A stretch of DNA of 58,818 nucleotides, from the NCBI GenBank assembly GCA_002423545.1, contig DIWP01000035.1, positions 45,257 to 104,074 of the forward strand, read 5' to 3'. The stretch is from Thermoleophilia bacterium UBA6103. GTDB taxonomy: Bacteria; Actinomycetota; Thermoleophilia; UBA2241. This document shows positions 8,903 through 16,325 of this stretch, piece after piece (the first letter of the stretch is position 1; every line of letters begins with the position of its first letter). The position numbers and the translations under genes are program-made. The notes below the pieces were generated by a model that saw nothing but the letters and a program-made list of their open reading frames with translations, was not told the origin of the DNA and made no database searches.

Positions 8903-8932
8903 TTGTCTTATCTTAAGGACTACGTCCAGATA
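8903..8932 (+). promoter_or_regulatory. Possible promoter and operator of the second catabolic operon
   Basis: The 148-nt gap between the GntR gene and the iron alcohol dehydrogenase contains an AT-richer patch. GTCTTA...AAGGAC (8905-8920) forms an imperfect dyad of the size bound by HutC-type GntR proteins, and TTGTCT (8903-8908) with CAGATA (8927-8932) could be -35/-10 elements 18 nt apart. Both readings are weak matches and are inferred from position. Confidence 0.3.
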
Positions 8933-8979
8933 CCGGAGAGTCGGCGACCGATCTGCGCACGCGGGTCATGGGGGGATCG

Positions 8980-10131
8980 ATGAGCCAGGCGAGCAAGCTC
9001 TTTTTCATGCCCACGCGCATAGTGCACGGCCTCGGGTCTGTGGACGCGCTGGCAGCCCAGGTGTCGGCGGCCGGCGCGGCCAGGGCCATGGTCGTCACCG
9101 ACAAGGGTCTCACGGGGGCCGGGATCACGGCGCGCGTCGCGTCCAGCCTCGATGACGGCGGCGTACCGTACGTCGTCTTCGACGATTGCGAGGAGGACCC
9201 CGGCGTCCGGACGGTGAGCGCCGGCGTCGAGGTCTTCAAGCGCGAGGGGTGCGACCTCGTCGTCGCCCTCGGCGGCGGCAGCCCGATGTGCGCCGGCAAG
9301 GGGATAGCGCTGGTGGCCGCCAACGGCGGCACGCTCACCGACTACGAGGGCTTCAACAAGGCCGCCGACCGTCCGTATCCCGTCATCGCCATCCCGACCA
9401 CAGCCGGCTCGGGGACCGAGGTCTCGAAGGTGACGATCCTCACCGACGAGGCGCGCAACTTCAAGATGTCGATCCTCGATGAGCGGACCTACCCGGAGGT
9501 CGCGATCCTGGACGCTGAGCTGATGGCGAGCCTGCCGAAGTGGCCGGCACTGGTCGCCGGCATGGATGCCCTGGCTCACGCCCTGGACGCACTGTGGTCG
9601 GTCGGCTCGACACAGTTCTCCGACGGGCTGGCCACGGAGGCGGCGGCGACCATCTTCCGCGACCTCGCCACCGCCGCCGGCAGCGACGACCTCGCCGCCA
9701 AGCAGCGCCTGCTCGAGGCCAGCTCGATCGCCAACGTCGCGCTCGGCACGGCGCTGCCGGGTCTGGCACACGTGCTCTCGCAGCCGCTCGGCCGGCTGCA
9801 TCTCTCGCACGGCCTGGCGACCGGCATCATGCTGCCGTACACGATGGAGTACAACATCCCGGTGGCGGCGCACAAGATCGCCCCCGTGGCCCGGCTGCTC
9901 GGCGAGAGCGGTGATGACCAGGGGCTGGCGAGCGCAGTGCTGCAGCGCCTCTGGGACCTCATGACGTCGGTCGGCTTCCCGACCGGCCTCGACCCGGCAG
10001 TCGTCACCGACGAGGAGCTGCCGGTCCTGGTCGAGCAGTGCACCAGGGTCGTCAACTACAAGCTGAACATGCGCGAGGCGCCGCCGGACGAGCTCGAGCG
10101 GCTCTATCGTCGTGCCCGCGGAGAGGGGTGA
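8980..10131 (+). CDS. Iron-containing alcohol dehydrogenase
   Basis: Group III (Fe-ADH) dehydrogenase, 383 residues, the usual length. The NAD-binding GGGSPMCAGKG segment, the IPTTAGSGTEVSKVTILTDE block and the metal-binding region DALAHALDALWS ... HVLSQPLGRLHLSHGLATG are visible; the His residues in the last block with an upstream Asp would bind Fe(II). Start ATG 8980 gives the typical N-terminus MSQASKLFFMPTRIVHGLG; an in-frame ATG at 8968 is equally possible because the GGGGGA before 8980 is very close. It is the first gene of the long operon reaching 22744 and lies 3 nt before an AOR gene, mirroring the Zn-dehydrogenase/AOR pairing of the first module. Confidence 0.9.
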   Translation: MSQASKLFFMPTRIVHGLGSVDALAAQVSAAGAARAMVVTDKGLTGAGITARVASSLDDGGVPYVVFDDCEEDPGVRTVSAGVEVFKREGCDLVVALGGGSPMCAGKGIALVAANGGTLTDYEGFNKAADRPYPVIAIPTTAGSGTEVSKVTILTDEARNFKMSILDERTYPEVAILDAELMASLPKWPALVAGMDALAHALDALWSVGSTQFSDGLATEAAATIFRDLATAAGSDDLAAKQRLLEASSIANVALGTALPGLAHVLSQPLGRLHLSHGLATGIMLPYTMEYNIPVAAHKIAPVARLLGESGDDQGLASAVLQRLWDLMTSVGFPTGLDPAVVTDEELPVLVEQCTRVVNYKLNMREAPPDELERLYRRARGEG

Positions 10132-10134
10132 CGT

Positions 10135-12069
10135 ATGACCGCTGAGGCGATCACGGGAGATCGGGCGACGCTCGGAGGGCTCTGGGGGCGGGCGCTGATC
10201 GTCGATCTGGCGACCGGCGAGCAGCGTGAGGAACCGATCGACCCGCAGGTGGCGGCCGACTTCATCGGCGGGCGCGGGCTCGGCGCGCGCTACCTGTTCG
10301 AGATGCTGCCGGCCGGGGCAGACCCGCTGGGGCCGGACAACCCGCTCATCTTCACCACCGGCCCGCTGAGCGGCACCGCCGCACCGGGCGGCGCCCGGGC
10401 GGCCGTGGTGACCAAGTCACCGCAGACCGGCCTCTACCTCTTCTGTATCACCGGCGGCAAGCTGGGGCCGGCGATGAAGCGCTCGGGCTTCGACGTCATC
10501 GTGCTGAGCGGACGCTCGGAGGAACCGGTGTACGTGGAGGTCGCCGGCGGCAAGGCCAGACTGCGCCCGGCCAAGCACTTGTGGGGTCTCGACACGCAGG
10601 CCACTCAGGAGCTGATCCACGACGAGCTGCCGCGCGGTGAGGTGGCCATCACCTGCATCGGCCCGGCCGGCGAGCACCAGGTCCCTTACGCGTGTCTGCT
10701 CAACGAGCGGCGCGCGCTCGGCCGTGGCGGCGCCGGCGCCGTGATGGGCAGCAAGAACGTCAAGGCGCTGGCCGTGCGCGCCGGCGCCGAACCGGCGCCG
10801 GTCGGCGACCAGGCCGCGTTCAAGGCGGCGGTCAAGAAGATCGGCAAGGAGCTGCGCGAGCATCCGTTCACGTCCGGGCCGCTGAAGCAGTACGGATCGG
10901 TGAGCACCGTCGCCGTCACCCTGAACACGGGGATCATGCCGGCCGACAACTGGCAGCGCTCCGCGGAGGTGGCGCAGTCGGCCGACCTCATGGGCGAGAG
11001 CCTGCGCGAGAAGTATCTGGTCAAGGACTCTCCCTGCGGCGATCCCTGCCCCTCACGCTGCTCCAAGGTCACCGTGGTCCGTGAGGGCGAGCACGCGGGC
11101 GCCTTCACCGAGGGCCCGGAATACGAGACGGTGTACTCGCTCGGGACCTGCTGCGGCATCTACGACCTCGGTACGGTGATCGCGGCCGATCAGGCGTGCG
11201 ACCTGCTGGGGCTGGACACCATCTCGGCCGGCGTCACGATCGCCTTCGCCATGGAGTGCTACGAGCGCGGTCTGATCGACGCCGAGGACACCGGCGGCCT
11301 CGACCTGCGATTCGGCAACGGCAAGGCCATGCTGCAGCTGGTCCACGACGCCGCCTTCAAGCGCGGTTTCGGCGCCAGGATCGCGCTCGGCAGCCGGGCG
11401 CTGGCGGCGGAGATCGGCGGCGGCTCCGAGGCCTTCGCCATGCACGCCAAGGGCATGGAGATCGGCGGCTACGATCCGCGCGGTGTCAAGGGCATGGCCA
11501 CCGTCTACGGCTGCGGCCCGCGCGGCGGCTGTCACCATGCCGGCGGCTACACGGTCACCGTCGAGCTCACGAATCCCGACGTCGACCGCTTCGCCGACAC
11601 CGGCAAGGCACCGATCACCCTCGGCACCCGCAACCGGCGCGCCGGCGCCGCCGACTCGCCCTGCACCTGCGCGTTCCTCAGCGTCGGCATGCAGGACGAG
11701 ACGCTGGCCGAGCTGATCGCCGCCGCCACCGGTCGGCCGTTCAGCGCCGCCGACCTGTACCTGACCGGCGAGCGCGTGAACACGCTGGAGCGCGTGATCA
11801 ACGTGCGCGAGGGCCTGCGGCCCGACGGAGACACGCTGCCGGCGCGGCTCACCGACGAGCCGCTGCAGGAAGGCCCGCTGGCCGGCAGGACGGTCGACTT
11901 CGATCTCATGCGGGCCGAGTTCTATGCTGCCAGCGGCCTCGACCCGGCGACAAGCCTGCCGACGCCCGAGACGCTGGAGCGGCTCGGCCTGCAGTGGGTC
12001 ACCGACGATCCCGTCGTCGCGGAGCTCATGGGCGCCGCCGACCGGCCTTCGGGAGGGGGAGCCGCATGA
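10135..12069 (+). CDS. Second aldehyde:ferredoxin oxidoreductase family protein (divergent)
   Basis: 644-residue AOR homologue. The N-terminal VDLATGEQREEPI and FIGGRGLGARYLFEMLP blocks and TTGPLSGTAAPGGARA are characteristic. The cluster motif is CGDPCPSRC (cysteines 301, 305, 309), a C-x3-C-x3-C spacing instead of the canonical C-x2-C-x3-C seen in the neighbouring AOR at 4787; the later Cys pair in SPCTCAFLSVG could complete the site. Start ATG 10135 follows GAGAGGGG. Stop overlaps the UbiD start (ATGA). No ferredoxin gene is directly adjacent, but the PreA-like protein downstream carries its own ferredoxin domain. Family role suggests aldehyde/carboxylate redox with W; the substrate is unknown and the altered spacing suggests a separate subfamily. 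Confidence 0.88.
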   Translation: MTAEAITGDRATLGGLWGRALIVDLATGEQREEPIDPQVAADFIGGRGLGARYLFEMLPAGADPLGPDNPLIFTTGPLSGTAAPGGARAAVVTKSPQTGLYLFCITGGKLGPAMKRSGFDVIVLSGRSEEPVYVEVAGGKARLRPAKHLWGLDTQATQELIHDELPRGEVAITCIGPAGEHQVPYACLLNERRALGRGGAGAVMGSKNVKALAVRAGAEPAPVGDQAAFKAAVKKIGKELREHPFTSGPLKQYGSVSTVAVTLNTGIMPADNWQRSAEVAQSADLMGESLREKYLVKDSPCGDPCPSRCSKVTVVREGEHAGAFTEGPEYETVYSLGTCCGIYDLGTVIAADQACDLLGLDTISAGVTIAFAMECYERGLIDAEDTGGLDLRFGNGKAMLQLVHDAAFKRGFGARIALGSRALAAEIGGGSEAFAMHAKGMEIGGYDPRGVKGMATVYGCGPRGGCHHAGGYTVTVELTNPDVDRFADTGKAPITLGTRNRRAGAADSPCTCAFLSVGMQDETLAELIAAATGRPFSAADLYLTGERVNTLERVINVREGLRPDGDTLPARLTDEPLQEGPLAGRTVDFDLMRAEFYAASGLDPATSLPTPETLERLGLQWVTDDPVVAELMGAADRPSGGGAA

Positions 12070-13721
12070 GCTACTACAAGGACTTCCGCGAGTACCTCGC
12101 GGCGCTGGAGGCCGACGGCCTGCTGCGCCGGGTGCGCTCCCGGATCGACAAGGACACGGAACTGATGCCGCTGGTCCGGCTGCAGTTCCGCGGCCTGCCG
12201 TCCGAGCAGCGCACGGCGTTCGTGTTCGAGGACGTCACCGACAGCCTCGGCCGCACCTATCCCGGTCCGGTGGCGGTCGGCGTGCTGGGGGCCAACCGCG
12301 CCGTGTATGCCAAGGCGCTCGGCTGCGCGCCCAACGAGATCGTCGAGCGCTGGTCCGAGGTACACGACAACTACATCGAGCCGCGCCTGGTCGCCGACGG
12401 CCCCGTCATGGAAGAGATCCACGAGGGCGACGGTGTGCTGGAGCACGACGGCATCCTCGAGTTCCCGCACCCGATCTCCACACCGGGCTTTGACCCCGCC
12501 CCGTACTTCACCTCGCCGTTCTGGGTGACCAAGGACGTCGAGACCGGCATCCGCAACATCGGCACCTACAGGGTGATGGTCAAGGCGCCCGGCCGCGGCG
12601 GCATGATGGCCCACCAGAGCCAGCACATCGGCCTGCACCTGCAGCGCGCTCGCGAGCACGGCCAGAACCTGCAGGCGGCCATCATCCTCGGCTGCAGCCC
12701 GGCCGTGGGCCTGTGCAGCGTCGCCAAGGTGCCGTTCGGCGTCGACGAATACGCCGTCGCCGGAGGCATCGCCGGCGAGCCGATCGAGCTCGTCAAGTGC
12801 CGCACCGTCGACCTCGAGGTGCCGGCCACCGCCGAGATCGTCATCGAGGGCTACATCGACAGCACCTACCGCGAGCAGGAGGCTCCCTTCGGGGAGTACA
12901 CCGGCTACATGGGCACCAGGGTCGCCAACCCGGTGTTCCACGTCACCGGGATAATGCACCGCAAGAAGCCGGTCTATCAGGCCTTCCTGAGCCAGTTCCC
13001 GCCCTCGGAGAGCAGCCTGATCCGCAAGCTCGCCTACGACGCGGTCTACCTCAAGCACCTGCGCGCCTCCAACATCCCCGGCGTGCTCGACGTGCAACTC
13101 CACGAGGCCACCGGCAGCTACGGCCTCATGGTCATCCAGCTCAAGAAGGTGCACCCGTCGCAGCCGTGGCAGGCGCTGCACTCGGCCGTGGCGCTCGACC
13201 CCACCATCGGCAAGATGATCGTGGCGGTCGACGAGGACATCGATCCCAACGACGCCGACGCGGTCAACTGGGCGATCGCCTTCCGCGTGCGGCCGCACCT
13301 CGACACGCACATCGTCACCGGCAAGGCGTCGATCCTCGACCCGTCGTCGGCGCCGCCGGAGGCGCACGTCGACGAGCAGCGCTTCCCGCCGCCGGTCGGC
13401 ACCTCCTCGATCCTCTTCGACGCGACGCGCAAGTGGGACTACCCGCCCACCTCGCTGCCGCGCAAGGAGTTCATGGACAGGGCGCTGGCCAGGTGGGAGG
13501 CCGAAGGCCTGCCGGCTCTGTCGCTCAAGAAGCCCTGGTACGGCTACGAGCTGGGGTACTGGGACGACGACGCTCGCCGGGACGCTGAGGCCGCAGTGAA
13601 GGGCGGCTACCTGGAGACCGGCGCCCGGCTGCAGGAGCTGCGCGAGCCGGTGCCCGCGTCGGGCTTCAAGGACACGGAAGAAACCGATGACGAGACCCGG
13701 AAGGGGGAACTCGATGGCTGA
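12066..13721 (+). CDS. UbiD-family (prenyl-FMN dependent) decarboxylase
   Basis: 551-residue UbiD-like protein. The hallmark acid motif EAPFGEYTGY gives Glu272 and Glu277, equivalent to the E-x4-E catalytic pair of UbiD, with a nearby Arg at 269. UbiD enzymes reversibly (de)carboxylate aromatic or alpha,beta-unsaturated acids with prenylated FMN made by UbiX; a ubiX gene lies at 25014. The real start is the ATG at 12066, overlapping the AOR stop; the same frame stays open upstream only because of high GC. It overlaps the next gene by 8 nt. Being embedded between AOR, PreA-like and molybdenum hydroxylase genes points to catabolism of a cyclic carboxylate rather than to quinone synthesis. Confidence 0.9.
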   Translation: MSYYKDFREYLAALEADGLLRRVRSRIDKDTELMPLVRLQFRGLPSEQRTAFVFEDVTDSLGRTYPGPVAVGVLGANRAVYAKALGCAPNEIVERWSEVHDNYIEPRLVADGPVMEEIHEGDGVLEHDGILEFPHPISTPGFDPAPYFTSPFWVTKDVETGIRNIGTYRVMVKAPGRGGMMAHQSQHIGLHLQRAREHGQNLQAAIILGCSPAVGLCSVAKVPFGVDEYAVAGGIAGEPIELVKCRTVDLEVPATAEIVIEGYIDSTYREQEAPFGEYTGYMGTRVANPVFHVTGIMHRKKPVYQAFLSQFPPSESSLIRKLAYDAVYLKHLRASNIPGVLDVQLHEATGSYGLMVIQLKKVHPSQPWQALHSAVALDPTIGKMIVAVDEDIDPNDADAVNWAIAFRVRPHLDTHIVTGKASILDPSSAPPEAHVDEQRFPPPVGTSSILFDATRKWDYPPTSLPRKEFMDRALARWEAEGLPALSLKKPWYGYELGYWDDDARRDAEAAVKGGYLETGARLQELREPVPASGFKDTEETDDETRKGELDG

Positions 13722-14940
13722 CCTGTCTGTCGATTTCGCTGGACTCAAGCTCAAGAACCCGTTCATCATCGCCTCGTCCGAGCTGACCAACAAGCTCGAG
13801 AAGATCAAGTGGGCCGAAGAGAACGGCGCCTCGGCCGTCAGCACCAAGCTCACGTTCCTGCAGGTGCCGCTTTACGCGCGTCCCTACCACATCATCGAGA
13901 AGGAGGGCGCCTTCTACTCCCCCTCCGGCGAGCGCATGAAGGTGGAGGACACGCAGGAGCTCATCTCGCAGTGCAAAGAGCAGACCGAGCTCAAGGTGAT
14001 CGCCAACATGATGGGTCCCGGCGGCGACATCGACGCTTGGGTCAAGCTGGCGCGCATGCTGGAAGAGGCCGGCGCCGACATGGTCGAGCTGAACATGTCC
14101 TGTCCCAACCTCGGGCTCATGGCCAAGCAGGTCGGCAAGGACGAGAAGCCGACGCTCGGCGCCGTCATCGGCAAGGACCCGGAGCTGGCGGGCACCGTGT
14201 GCAAGGCGGTGTCCGACGGCGTCAAGATCCCGGTGATGGCCAAGATGACGCCGGAAGCCGAGACCATGATCGTCTCCGAAGCGTGCTGGCAGAACGGCGC
14301 CGCGGCCGTGTCGGCCATCAACTGCCCGCAGTCCCTGCCGCCGCTGGACATCAAGAACGGCGGCCGGCCGATGTATCCGTCGACCGGCAACCAGTCGACC
14401 GCCGGTCTCTGCGGTCCCTGGATCCGGCCGCTCGCCTACCGGCACATCGCCCAGATCCGCACCCGCTGCCCCGACCTGCCGCTGGCCGGCGGCGGCGGCC
14501 TCATGAACTGGCGTCACTCGGTGGAAGCGATCATGTACGGCGCCACCACGCTCACCTACTGCTCGCTGCTGTATCTCAAGGGCTACAAGGCGTTCGCCAA
14601 GATCGAGCCGGGCATGCGCAAGTTCATGGACGACTACGGCTACGAGACGCTGGCAGACATGCGCGGCCTCGCGCTCAAGTACATCGTCACGCCCGGCGAG
14701 GTCGACTACATCCCGATGCTGCCCGAGATCGATCTGGAGAAGTGCAACGGCTGCGGCATCTGCGCCGCCCCCGGTCACTGCGAGTGCATCGAGATCATCG
14801 ACAAGAAGGCGGTCCTGGTGAAGCCCAAGGACTGCTACTCGTGCGCGGTCTGCTACTTCCTCTGCCCCAAGGACGCCATCACCATGGTGGAGGCGCCGAT
14901 CGAGAACACCCGGGCCGGCGTGGCCATGAAAGAGATGTGA
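13714..14940 (+). CDS. PreA/dihydroorotate dehydrogenase-like flavoprotein with C-terminal ferredoxin domain
   Basis: 408-residue FMN-binding TIM barrel of the DHODH/dihydropyrimidine dehydrogenase family. The family motif ELNMSCPNLG (about residue 127) and FMN-binding LAGGGGLMNW are visible. The last 70 residues form a 2[4Fe-4S] ferredoxin: CNGCGICAAPGHCEC and CYSCAVCYFLCP. This matches the catalytic subunit PreA/DPD C-terminal domain. ATG 13714 is preceded by AGGGGG at ideal distance and lies inside the UbiD end. The partner PreT is not present here. It likely reduces or oxidises a ring double bond of a pyrimidine- or other cyclic substrate with ferredoxin-level electrons; which ring is unknown. 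Confidence 0.87.
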   Translation: MADLSVDFAGLKLKNPFIIASSELTNKLEKIKWAEENGASAVSTKLTFLQVPLYARPYHIIEKEGAFYSPSGERMKVEDTQELISQCKEQTELKVIANMMGPGGDIDAWVKLARMLEEAGADMVELNMSCPNLGLMAKQVGKDEKPTLGAVIGKDPELAGTVCKAVSDGVKIPVMAKMTPEAETMIVSEACWQNGAAAVSAINCPQSLPPLDIKNGGRPMYPSTGNQSTAGLCGPWIRPLAYRHIAQIRTRCPDLPLAGGGGLMNWRHSVEAIMYGATTLTYCSLLYLKGYKAFAKIEPGMRKFMDDYGYETLADMRGLALKYIVTPGEVDYIPMLPEIDLEKCNGCGICAAPGHCECIEIIDKKAVLVKPKDCYSCAVCYFLCPKDAITMVEAPIENTRAGVAMKEM

Positions 14941-14964
14941 CCGCTCGAGAAGGGAGGCGAGTCG

Positions 14965-15846
14965 ATGGAGGCCTTCGACTACATGCGGCCGACGTCGGTG
15001 GTGGATGCCTGCGCGGCCCTGCGTGAGGCGGGCGGCACGGCCAGAGCCCTGGCGGGCGGTACCGACATCCTCGTGCAGATGAGAGAGGGCAAGCTGCGGC
15101 CGGCGGCGCTGGTCAGCCTGCGGGACGTGCCCGGCCTGCGGTCGGTGCGTCGCGCGCAGGATGGCGGGTTGACGATCGGCGCGGCGACGAGGCTGATCGA
15201 CATCGAGACGTCGCCGGACGTGCTGCGTGACCACGCGGCCCTCGCCGAGGCGGCCTCCTGGATCGGCTCGGTGCAGGTGCGCGACAGGGCCACCATCGGC
15301 GGCAACCTCTGCAACGCCGCGCCGTCGGCCGACACGGCGCCGATCCTGATCGCGTACGGGTCGTCGGTGACCATCTCAGACGGCCGCGACGAGCGCACGC
15401 TGCCGCTGGAGGACTTCTTCACCGGTCCCGGTGAGACGGTCCTTGAGCCGGGGGAGCTGCTGACGGCGATCTCGGTGCCGCCGGCGCCGGCTCGCAGTCA
15501 CGCCAAGTACTACAAGACGTTCCGCTCCGCTATGGACTGCTGCACGGTCGGCGTCGCCGTGCTCGTCGTCTTCGCCCCCGATTCGAGGGTCGTCGAAGAC
15601 GCGCGGGTCGTTCTCGGCGCCATCGCCCCGACCCCCATCCGGGCGCCGCGCTGCGAGGAGATGCTGCGCGGCAAGGAGCTCGATACCGCCCTCATGGCGA
15701 GCGTCGGCGCCCTGGCCGCCGAAGAGGCACGGCCGATCGACGACGTGCGCGCCTCGGCCGAGTACCGCCGGGTGCTCGCCGAGGTGCTCACCAAGCGGGC
15801 GCTGGCCGCCGCCGACTCCTGGCTGCAGAAAGGAGCGGGAGCATGA
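14965..15846 (+). CDS. Molybdenum hydroxylase FAD-binding subunit (CoxM/XdhB type)
   Basis: Medium subunit of a xanthine dehydrogenase-family enzyme, 293 residues. The two FAD contacts of the family are present: ALAGGTDILVQM (about residue 30) and TIGGNLCNAAPSADTAP (about residue 110). There is no extra Cys-rich loop of the kind that carries a [4Fe-4S] cluster in 4-hydroxybenzoyl-CoA reductase. ATG 14965 has AAGGGAGG upstream. Stop overlaps the 2Fe-2S subunit start, and the three subunit genes follow the M-S-L order seen in many molybdenum hydroxylases. Transfers electrons from the iron-sulfur subunit to FAD and then NAD or another acceptor. Confidence 0.92.
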   Translation: MEAFDYMRPTSVVDACAALREAGGTARALAGGTDILVQMREGKLRPAALVSLRDVPGLRSVRRAQDGGLTIGAATRLIDIETSPDVLRDHAALAEAASWIGSVQVRDRATIGGNLCNAAPSADTAPILIAYGSSVTISDGRDERTLPLEDFFTGPGETVLEPGELLTAISVPPAPARSHAKYYKTFRSAMDCCTVGVAVLVVFAPDSRVVEDARVVLGAIAPTPIRAPRCEEMLRGKELDTALMASVGALAAEEARPIDDVRASAEYRRVLAEVLTKRALAAADSWLQKGAGA

Positions 15847-16325
15847 AGCGCGAGCTGCATCTCACGGTGAACGGCGTCTCCTACCACCGGCTCATCGACA
15901 CGCATCGTACGCTGCTCGAGGTGATCCGCGATGAGATCGGGCTCACCGGCACCAAGAACGGGTGTGGGCAGGGAGAGTGCGGCGCCTGCACCGTCCTGCT
16001 GGACGGCGAGCCGGTCAACTCCTGCATGGTCCTGGCGCACGAGGCCGACGGCCACGATGTGGTGACGATCGAGGGCCTGGCCGACGGCGCCGTGCTGCAT
16101 CCGGTCCAGCGCGCCTTCGTCGAGACCGGCGCCATCCAGTGCGGTTTCTGTACGCCGGGCATGGTCCTGTCGGCCAAGGCGCTGCTCGACCGCAACCCCG
16201 ACCCGACGCGGCAGGAGATCCTCGACGGCCTCAAGGGCAACCTCTGCCGCTGCACCGGCTACGTCAAGATCATCGAGGCCGTACAAGCCGCATCATGCCT
16301 GCTCGACGAGGAGGAGGCCTCATGA
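15843..16325 (+). CDS. Molybdenum hydroxylase [2Fe-2S] subunit (CoxS/XdhC type)
   Basis: 160-residue small subunit with two [2Fe-2S] domains. The plant-ferredoxin-like cluster is formed by CGQGECGACTVLLDG and a following Cys in VNSC; the four-helix C-terminal cluster by QCGFCTPGM and LCRCTGY. Length and motif order are exactly those of CoxS/HcrC/XdhC proteins. Start ATG 15843 overlaps the FAD subunit stop, and its stop overlaps the large subunit start, both as ATGA, so stoichiometric translation is expected. It links the molybdenum site to FAD. Confidence 0.95.
   Translation: MKRELHLTVNGVSYHRLIDTHRTLLEVIRDEIGLTGTKNGCGQGECGACTVLLDGEPVNSCMVLAHEADGHDVVTIEGLADGAVLHPVQRAFVETGAIQCGFCTPGMVLSAKALLDRNPDPTRQEILDGLKGNLCRCTGYVKIIEAVQAASCLLDEEEAS

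Noticed and set aside
11196..12065. Possible 290-residue N-terminal extension of the UbiD protein
   Set aside because: The extension is arginine-rich out-of-frame AOR sequence; the ATGA overlap at 12066 gives a complete UbiD.
12066..13721. UbiD as part of menaquinone synthesis (MqnL-like)
   Set aside because: Its operon partners are AOR, PreA-like and molybdenum hydroxylase genes, and it is 15 kb from the mqn cluster; not excluded but less likely.
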